Assembly (NCBI GenBank): GCA_011372345.1
Contig: DRTC01000531.1
Coordinates: forward strand, 1-9,330
Source of the DNA: Candidatus Cloacimonadota bacterium
Lineage (GTDB): Bacteria; Cloacimonadota; Cloacimonadia; Cloacimonadales; TCS61
Reading direction: 5' to 3'
DNA: 9,330 bases
Part shown: positions 5,598-9,330 of the stretch, one piece after another
Numbering within the stretch: position 1 is the stretch's first letter
Layout: every line of letters begins with the position of its first letter
Made by a program: the position numbers and the translations under genes
Notes under the pieces: model-generated
What the model was told of the DNA's origin: nothing
What the model saw: only the letters and a program-made list of their open reading frames with translations
Databases searched by the model: none

Positions 5598-6743
5598 ATG
5601 GATTATTTTTTCACTGAAGAACAGTTGGAAATAAAAGAAATTGCACGCAAAGTTGCAGAAGAAAAGATAAAACCGGTAAGAGCAAAATATGATGAAGAAA
5701 ACGCTTTTCCCTGGGAAATCGTTGAAGTTTTTAAACAGACAGACCTTTTTGCAGTACTTGTTCCGGAGGAATATGACGGGATCAGCGGCAAGGTTGTCGA
5801 TCTGGCGATCGTTACCGAAGAATTAAGCAGGATCTGTGGAGGAATTGGACTTGCTTTTGGAGCAACAGGTCTGGGAATGTACCCGATCCTGATTTCCGGT
5901 TCCGAAGAGCAGAAACAAAAGTATTTACCGGATATCGCTGCCGGGGAAAGACTCGCAGCTTTTGCTTTGACCGAAGCAAACGCCGGTTCAGATGCCGGAG
6001 GAATTGAAACAACTGCTGCCAAAGATGGTGATTTTTATGTTCTGAATGGAACTAAACAATGGATAACTAATGGAGGAGAAGCGGAAATCTATACGGTGTT
6101 TGCCCTCACAGATAAAACCAAAGGAGCTCGCGGTGCTTCTTGTTTCATAGTCGAGAAAGGAACCGAAGGATTTAGTTTTGGTAAAAAAGAAGATAAAATG
6201 GGAATCAGGGGCTCAGCTACGAGAGAGTTGGTATTTGATAATTGCCGCATTCCCAAAGAAAATCTGATCGGTAGAGAAGGAGTCGGATTTATGGTCGCCA
6301 TGAAAACCTTTGATAAATCCAGACCAATGGTTGGTGCTCAAGCAGTTGGAATTGCCCAGGGAGCTTATGAGGAAGCAGCCAGATATGCTAAAGAAAGATA
6401 TCAATTTGGTAAACCGATTTCTTCTTTCCAGTCTGTTCAATTTATGCTGGCAGATATGGCAACTCAAATCGAAGCTGCAAGAGCATTAGTGATGTCAACT
6501 TCCAGAATGATCGATGCCGGTATAAAAAAATATGCTAAAGAATCAGCAATGTGTAAGGTTTTCGCTTCGGATACTGCTATGAAAGTTACGACAGATGCAG
6601 TTCAGATTCTTGGCGGTTATGGTTATATGAAGGAATATCCGGTTGAAAAGATGATGAGAGATGCAAAAATCACTCAAATTTATGAAGGCACGAACCAGAT
6701 CCAACGCTCGATCATTGCTTCCAATCTATTAAAGGAATTTTGA
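5598..6743 (+). CDS. Acyl-CoA dehydrogenase (short-chain / butyryl-CoA type)
   Basis: This 381-residue FAD enzyme has the normal length for the family. It forms the 2,3-trans double bond of an acyl-CoA and passes electrons to electron-transfer flavoprotein. The helical N-terminal domain runs to about 120. The first family signature is at 123-135 (A-L-T-E-x-N-A-G-S-D). W-I-T-N at 155-158 contacts the flavin. R-x-x-F-G at 267-271 begins the C-terminal helical domain. The second signature is at 336-355 (Q-I-L-G-G-Y-G-Y...R-D). The catalytic base is Glu363 in IYEGTNQIQR, the position used by short/medium-chain and butyryl-CoA dehydrogenases, not isovaleryl-CoA dehydrogenase. GGAGG at 5589-5593 fixes the start at 5598. 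It is preceded by a 171-base gap and followed by a hairpin, so it is probably its own transcript. No etfAB or thiolase is next to it, so the substrate chain length and direction remain open. Confidence 0.93.
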   Translation: MDYFFTEEQLEIKEIARKVAEEKIKPVRAKYDEENAFPWEIVEVFKQTDLFAVLVPEEYDGISGKVVDLAIVTEELSRICGGIGLAFGATGLGMYPILISGSEEQKQKYLPDIAAGERLAAFALTEANAGSDAGGIETTAAKDGDFYVLNGTKQWITNGGEAEIYTVFALTDKTKGARGASCFIVEKGTEGFSFGKKEDKMGIRGSATRELVFDNCRIPKENLIGREGVGFMVAMKTFDKSRPMVGAQAVGIAQGAYEEAARYAKERYQFGKPISSFQSVQFMLADMATQIEAARALVMSTSRMIDAGIKKYAKESAMCKVFASDTAMKVTTDAVQILGGYGYMKEYPVEKMMRDAKITQIYEGTNQIQRSIIASNLLKEF

Positions 6744-6774
6744 TTCAATACCGAGAATAAAAAATCTACTCAAA

Positions 6775-6811
6775 ACTCATTCCCAAATTGAATTTGGGAA
6801 TGAGTCTTTTG
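6775..6811 (+). terminator. Perfect 15-bp hairpin with short T-run after the acyl-CoA dehydrogenase
   Basis: ACTCATTCCCAAATT (6775-6789) is followed by G6790 and the exact complement AATTTGGGAATGAGT (6791-6805), then CTTTTG. In RNA the tip would open to a small loop around TTGAA. Its position 31 bases after the dehydrogenase stop suits an intrinsic terminator, though the T-run is short (four). It ends only 18 bases before the queH ATG, so it may instead act in the queH leader. A TTG at 6788 inside the stem opens a longer queH frame but is not a credible start. Confidence 0.65.
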
Positions 6812-6823
6812 TTCAATCAAAAT

Positions 6824-7408
6824 ATGACTAAAAAAATTTTGTTCCATATTTGCTGTGCATCTTGTTTTATTGCTCCATATTTTAATTTGAAAGAAAATAC
6901 GGATTTTGATATTTGGGGATTCTGGTTCAATCCGAATATTCATCCATATCTGGAATATCAGAAAAGAATGGGATCAATGAAAGAGTTTGCAGAACAGGAA
7001 AAAATTCCCATGATCTGGAAAGATGAATACAACCTGGAAGATTTTCTGAGAAAAGCAAGTTTCAGGGAAAATTCCCGCTGTAATTTCTGTTATTACGACA
7101 GAATGAAATACACAGCGATTGTTGCAAAAAAAGGTAATTTCGATTATTTCTCAACAACACTTCTTTACAGTAAATTCCAGAAACACGAACTGATCAAAGA
7201 AATCGGAGGATCTCTGGCTAAAGAATACGGAATAAAGTTTTTTTATCAGGATTTTCGGGAATTATGGAAGCAGGGAATTGCTCTTTCCAAACAAAGAAAA
7301 ATGTATCGTCAGCAATATTGCGGATGTATTTATAGTGAGAGAGACAGATTTATGAAGAAACAAGGAGAAAGGGACAAGGAACAAGAAAATTTTACTTCTC
7401 TCACTTAA
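6824..7408 (+). CDS. queH: Epoxyqueuosine reductase QueH
   Basis: This is a 194-residue DUF208/COG1636 protein. QueH reduces epoxyqueuosine in tRNA to queuosine, the last step of wobble-base queuosine synthesis, and is the non-homologous replacement of QueG. The family motifs are all present: H-I-C-C-A-S-C (Cys10, Cys11, Cys14), R-C-N-F-C-Y-Y-D-R (Cys86, Cys89) and Q-Q-Y-C-G-C (Cys166, Cys168). These cysteines supply the iron-sulfur and redox sites. GFWFNPNIHPYLEYQKR (32-48) and FSTTLLYSKFQKHE (109-122) also match the family. ATG 6824 is chosen because HICCASC then lies at the usual distance from the start; no ribosome site is evident. The last ~15 residues (QGERDKEQ...) come from a heptanucleotide repeat and are unlikely to be ancestral. 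No other que genes are in the window. Confidence 0.93.
   Translation: MTKKILFHICCASCFIAPYFNLKENTDFDIWGFWFNPNIHPYLEYQKRMGSMKEFAEQEKIPMIWKDEYNLEDFLRKASFRENSRCNFCYYDRMKYTAIVAKKGNFDYFSTTLLYSKFQKHELIKEIGGSLAKEYGIKFFYQDFRELWKQGIALSKQRKMYRQQYCGCIYSERDRFMKKQGERDKEQENFTSLT
7361..7388 (+). repeat. Heptanucleotide tandem repeat, + strand block
   Basis: Four consecutive 7-mers are present: CAAGGAG, AAAGGGA, CAAGGAA and CAAGAAA. They are preceded by a degenerate GAAGAAA (7354-7360). The block overlaps the 3' end of queH and encodes its charged tail. A facing block of the same type lies at 7410-7441. CAAGGAACAAG (7375-7385) is the exact complement of 7424-7434, so the two blocks can pair as an 11-bp stem. 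Confidence 0.7.
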
Positions 7409-7409
7409 G

Positions 7410-7441
7410 CTTGCACCTTTCACCTTGTTCCTTGCGCCTTT
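7410..7441 (-). repeat. Heptanucleotide tandem repeat, - strand block
   Basis: Read on the minus strand the units are AAAGGCG (7441-7435), CAAGGAA (7434-7428), CAAGGTG (7427-7421) and AAAGGTG (7420-7414), then a partial CAAG (7413-7410). These share the pattern of the + strand block at 7361-7388 in opposite orientation. The block fills the gap between queH and the DUF2905 gene and lies where the latter's ribosome site would be expected. Confidence 0.7.
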
Positions 7442-7446
7442 TTATT

Positions 7447-7659
7447 ATGAAAGAAATTTCTACTATTCTGATAATTTTCGGAGTTTTAATAATCTTGATC
7501 GGATTATTGATGAGATACACTTCCATCTTGTCATTTCTCGGAAAATTACCTGGAGATATTCGTGTTGAGAAATCCAATTTCAAATTCTTTTTCCCGATCA
7601 CTTCCATGATTATTATCAGTATCATTATTAATATTATTATCAGGATCTTTAAAAAATAA
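7447..7659 (+). CDS. DUF2905 family small membrane protein
   Basis: This is a 70-residue protein with two membrane helices (about residues 6-24 and 51-67). Between them lies the family's hallmark link: L-G-K-L-P-G-D-I (31-38) followed by a strand-like N-F-K-F-F-F-P (44-50). This matches DUF2905, a widespread family of short inner-membrane proteins of unknown role. ATG 7447 begins the first helix directly. The upstream in-frame ATG at 7411 would add residues encoded by the heptad repeat and is rejected. No ribosome site is visible, since the repeat block occupies that position; low expression or coupling is possible. It lies 38 bases after queH and 10 bases before panB, so the three genes are probably co-transcribed. 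Confidence 0.88.
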   Translation: MKEISTILIIFGVLIILIGLLMRYTSILSFLGKLPGDIRVEKSNFKFFFPITSMIIISIIINIIIRIFKK

Positions 7660-7669
7660 CGAGGTTAAA

Positions 7670-8476
7670 ATGCTGAACATCAGATCATTCAAAAAAATGA
7701 AACATGATCACGCAAAGATCGTGATGATCACTGCTTACGATTATCCTTCCGGAAAATATGTACAGGAAGCAGGAGTCGATATAATTCTAGTTGGAGACAG
7801 TCTGGGAATGGTTGTTCTCGGATATGAAAACACACTTAAAGTAACTATCGAAGACATTCTCCATCATACAAAAGCAACCCGCAGAGGAGCTGATAAGACT
7901 TTTATTGTTGCTGATATGCCGTATATGAGTTATCATCTTAATTTGGAAAAAACGAAAGAAAATGCATCGAGAATGATCATCGAAGGTGGAGCAAATGCTG
8001 TTAAACTCGAAGGTGGAAATCCGACCCGTTTAGAAGCGATCAAAGCGATCCTCGACTGTGAAATTCCGGTTTGTGCTCATTTGGGTTTAACTCCGCAATC
8101 GATTCATTCATTTGGTGGTTATGTTGTTCAAGGAAAAAATGAAAAGAATCATGAACGCATTCTCCAGCAAGCTTTGGAGATTGAAAAAGCAGGAGCATTC
8201 ATGCTGGTTCTGGAAGGAATTCCGGAACAACTCGGAAAGGAAATTACGGAATCTCTTTCCATTCCTACTATCGGTATCGGAGCAGGAAGATTTTGTGATG
8301 GTCAAGTTCTGGTTTATCACGATATTCTCGGAATGGCAGATTTAAAACCGAAATTCGTAAAACAATTTGCTAAATTGTCAGAAGAAATCCCGAATTATAT
8401 TAAAAATTACTGTGATGATGTCAAAACAGGGAATTTCCCAAAGGAAGAAAATGTTTATCTTCCTTTCAAAAAATAA
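7670..8476 (+). CDS. panB: 3-methyl-2-oxobutanoate hydroxymethyltransferase (ketopantoate synthesis)
   Basis: PanB transfers a hydroxymethyl group from 5,10-methylene-tetrahydrofolate to 2-oxoisovalerate, giving ketopantoate. This is the first committed step of pantothenate and CoA synthesis, in the cytoplasm. The protein has 268 residues, close to the E. coli enzyme. Metal and substrate residues are visible: ITAYDYPSG (20-28), G-D-S-L-G-M (42-47, Asp43), VADMPY (80-85, Asp82), V-K-L-E-G-G (111-116, Lys112 and Glu114), AHLGLTPQS (136-144), the catalytic Glu182 in VLEGIP, and GIGAG with DGQVLVYHD. GAGG at 7661-7664 gives a ribosome site for ATG 7670. It is 10 bases after the DUF2905 gene. No panC, panD or ketopantoate reductase is in the window, so the pathway genes are scattered or partly absent. 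Confidence 0.96.
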   Translation: MLNIRSFKKMKHDHAKIVMITAYDYPSGKYVQEAGVDIILVGDSLGMVVLGYENTLKVTIEDILHHTKATRRGADKTFIVADMPYMSYHLNLEKTKENASRMIIEGGANAVKLEGGNPTRLEAIKAILDCEIPVCAHLGLTPQSIHSFGGYVVQGKNEKNHERILQQALEIEKAGAFMLVLEGIPEQLGKEITESLSIPTIGIGAGRFCDGQVLVYHDILGMADLKPKFVKQFAKLSEEIPNYIKNYCDDVKTGNFPKEENVYLPFKK

Positions 8477-8678
8477 TTATAGAATAATGACAAAAAGGAA
8501 ATGGAAAAAATAATGATGATCAGATATTAAGAATCGCTCTCAGAATCCAATGGCTCTAATCTATGAAAAATGAGAAATAAAATTGTTCAAAATGATCAGT
8601 TTTTTATTTTCCAAAGTTTCAATTGACTCTAATGAAAGGATAAAATAGTTAAGGAATAATGTATATGGAGGATATTAT

Positions 8679-8909
8679 ATGTTGGCTGTAAGAGGTATTT
8701 ATAAAAATGGAAAATTAATTTTAAATGAAAAAATAAGACTGCCAAAGTTTATGAAAGTAATTGTTACATTTCTGGATGACATTCAAGAAAAAAATAATAA
8801 TATAATTGATATAAATCAGTTTTCATTTGTACAAGCACAGAAGATTTTAGAAGATTATAAGGGTTCGCTAAGTGACTCTGTAATAAACGAAAGAAAAAGC
8901 GAATTATGA
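8679..8909 (+). CDS. Antitoxin of a second PIN toxin-antitoxin pair
   Basis: This is a 76-residue protein. The N-terminal part (M-L-A-V-R-G-I-Y-K-N-G-K-L-x-L, then KVIVTFLDD at about 26-34) matches the small beta-rich antitoxin group often labelled DUF2281/DUF104-like. The C-terminal part (F-S-F-x-x-A-Q-K-I-L-E-D-Y-K-G-S-L-S-D-S-V-I-N-E-R-K-S-E-L) is the helical tail typical of these PIN-partner antitoxins. It is expected to wrap the toxin and repress its own promoter. GGAGG at 8667-8671 supports ATG 8679. The stop overlaps the toxin start as ATGA (8906-8909). It is unrelated in sequence to the antitoxin at 2806. Confidence 0.85.
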   Translation: MLAVRGIYKNGKLILNEKIRLPKFMKVIVTFLDDIQEKNNNIIDINQFSFVQAQKILEDYKGSLSDSVINERKSEL

Positions 8910-9328
8910 TTGCATTTTTAGACACATCAAGCCTGATAAAACTTTATCACAAAGAACAAAATTCAGAACTGATTCTTCAAAATCTTCAATTAGTTAATAC
9001 AATATATTTATCGGAACTTGCGAAATTGGAATTTCGTTCCGCTTTTTTCAGAAAAGTCAGAACAAAAGATATTGAAGAAGCAAAAGCAAAGGCAGTAATT
9101 TCTCTTTTTGAAAGAGATTCTGTTAAATTTGAATGGATAAATATTGATAGTATGCTAATTGACAAAGCAAAAGATTTATTATTTAAATATGGGAAAAAAG
9201 GATTAAGAACGCTTGATTCAATTCAATTTGCTTCCGTATTAATTTTACAGGAAAATGATTGCCTGTGTTTTACAGAAGATAAATTGCTTCAAGAATTATT
9301 TAAAGATGCAAATCTTAAAACTTATTAA
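8906..9328 (+). CDS. PIN-domain toxin (VapC-like ribonuclease), second pair
   Basis: This is a 140-residue complete PIN domain ending two bases before the window edge. The metal-binding acids are Asp6 in AFLDTSSLIKLY, Glu42 in ELAKLEFRSAFFRK, Asp104 in LRTLDSIQFAS and Asp125 in CFTEDKLL. The 'D-T-S-S-L-I-K-L-Y' start and 'R-T-L-D-S-I-Q' motif belong to the common VapC sub-group and differ from the PIN protein at 3023. It is thus an independent acquisition, not a local duplicate. Start ATG 8906 overlaps the antitoxin stop by four bases, indicating coupled translation. The 202 bases before its antitoxin hold no other gene. It is predicted to be a growth-arresting endoribonuclease; the target is not known. 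Confidence 0.9.
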   Translation: MIAFLDTSSLIKLYHKEQNSELILQNLQLVNTIYLSELAKLEFRSAFFRKVRTKDIEEAKAKAVISLFERDSVKFEWINIDSMLIDKAKDLLFKYGKKGLRTLDSIQFASVLILQENDCLCFTEDKLLQELFKDANLKTY

Positions 9329-9330
9329 AA

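Noticed and set aside
5603..6022. 139-codon minus-strand open frame inside the acyl-CoA dehydrogenase gene
   Set aside because: It is the antisense shadow of a strongly conserved gene, with no ribosome site and a low-complexity Ser/Ala product.
6788..6823. TTG start extending QueH by 12 residues
   Set aside because: It lies within the 15-bp hairpin; the family's first Cys motif sits at the normal distance from ATG 6824.
7411..7446. Upstream ATG for the DUF2905 protein
   Set aside because: The added residues are translated heptad repeat; the first membrane helix starts right after ATG 7447.
8623..8651. TTGACT with TAGTTA (17-base spacer) as a promoter for the second toxin-antitoxin pair
   Set aside because: The -10 match is poor and AT-rich DNA gives many such hits; possible but not supportable.

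Overview
The window looks like a stretch of chromosome from an AT-rich, double-membraned (Gram-negative type) anaerobe. Two genes carry clear lipoprotein signals, and the left edge holds the end of what looks like an outer-membrane beta-barrel. The gene mix is a DUF58 protein, a butyryl-CoA-type acyl-CoA dehydrogenase, QueH, a DUF2905 protein, PanB, and PIN-domain toxin-antitoxin pairs with GGAGG-led antitoxins. That mix and the protein style remind me of Candidatus Cloacimonadota or a relative in the Fibrobacterota/Bacteroidota direction. This is recognition of style, not a phylogenetic result. All convincing genes are on the + strand.

Left part (1-2676): the C-terminal end of a barrel-like protein is followed by a 309-base non-coding stretch that is richer in G+C than its surroundings and packed with palindromes. 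Next come a 643-residue TPR lipoprotein and a small two-helix membrane protein that I read as DUF3098-like. The TPR gene's true start (516) lies just after two adjacent hairpins. The longer reading frame starting at 417 runs through those hairpins and is not believed.

Middle (2677-5597): a PIN toxin-antitoxin pair with overlapping genes is followed by an unusual segment with four perfect short hairpins. They form a symmetric A-B-B-A layout with equal 26-base outer spacers, overlapping a doubtful 100-codon reading frame. Then come a stand-alone DUF58/von Willebrand A-type protein and an unrecognised 224-residue lipoprotein.

Right part (5598-9330): an acyl-CoA dehydrogenase with its own strong ribosome site is followed by a perfect 15-bp hairpin that may end its transcript. 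It sits only 18 bases before the start of queH. queH (queuosine synthesis), a DUF2905 membrane protein and panB (pantothenate synthesis) are close together and could be co-transcribed. The queH/DUF2905 junction holds two blocks of a heptanucleotide repeat facing each other, and the first block supplies the last residues of QueH. The window ends with a second, unrelated PIN toxin-antitoxin pair.

I see no complete metabolic operon. Housekeeping genes from different pathways are separated by stress or mobile-type modules (two PIN pairs) and small structured repeats. I recognise no transposase, CRISPR array, tRNA or rRNA. The least explained parts are the four-hairpin segment (3621-3792), the palindromic leader (about 231-496) and the facing heptad repeats (7361-7441).
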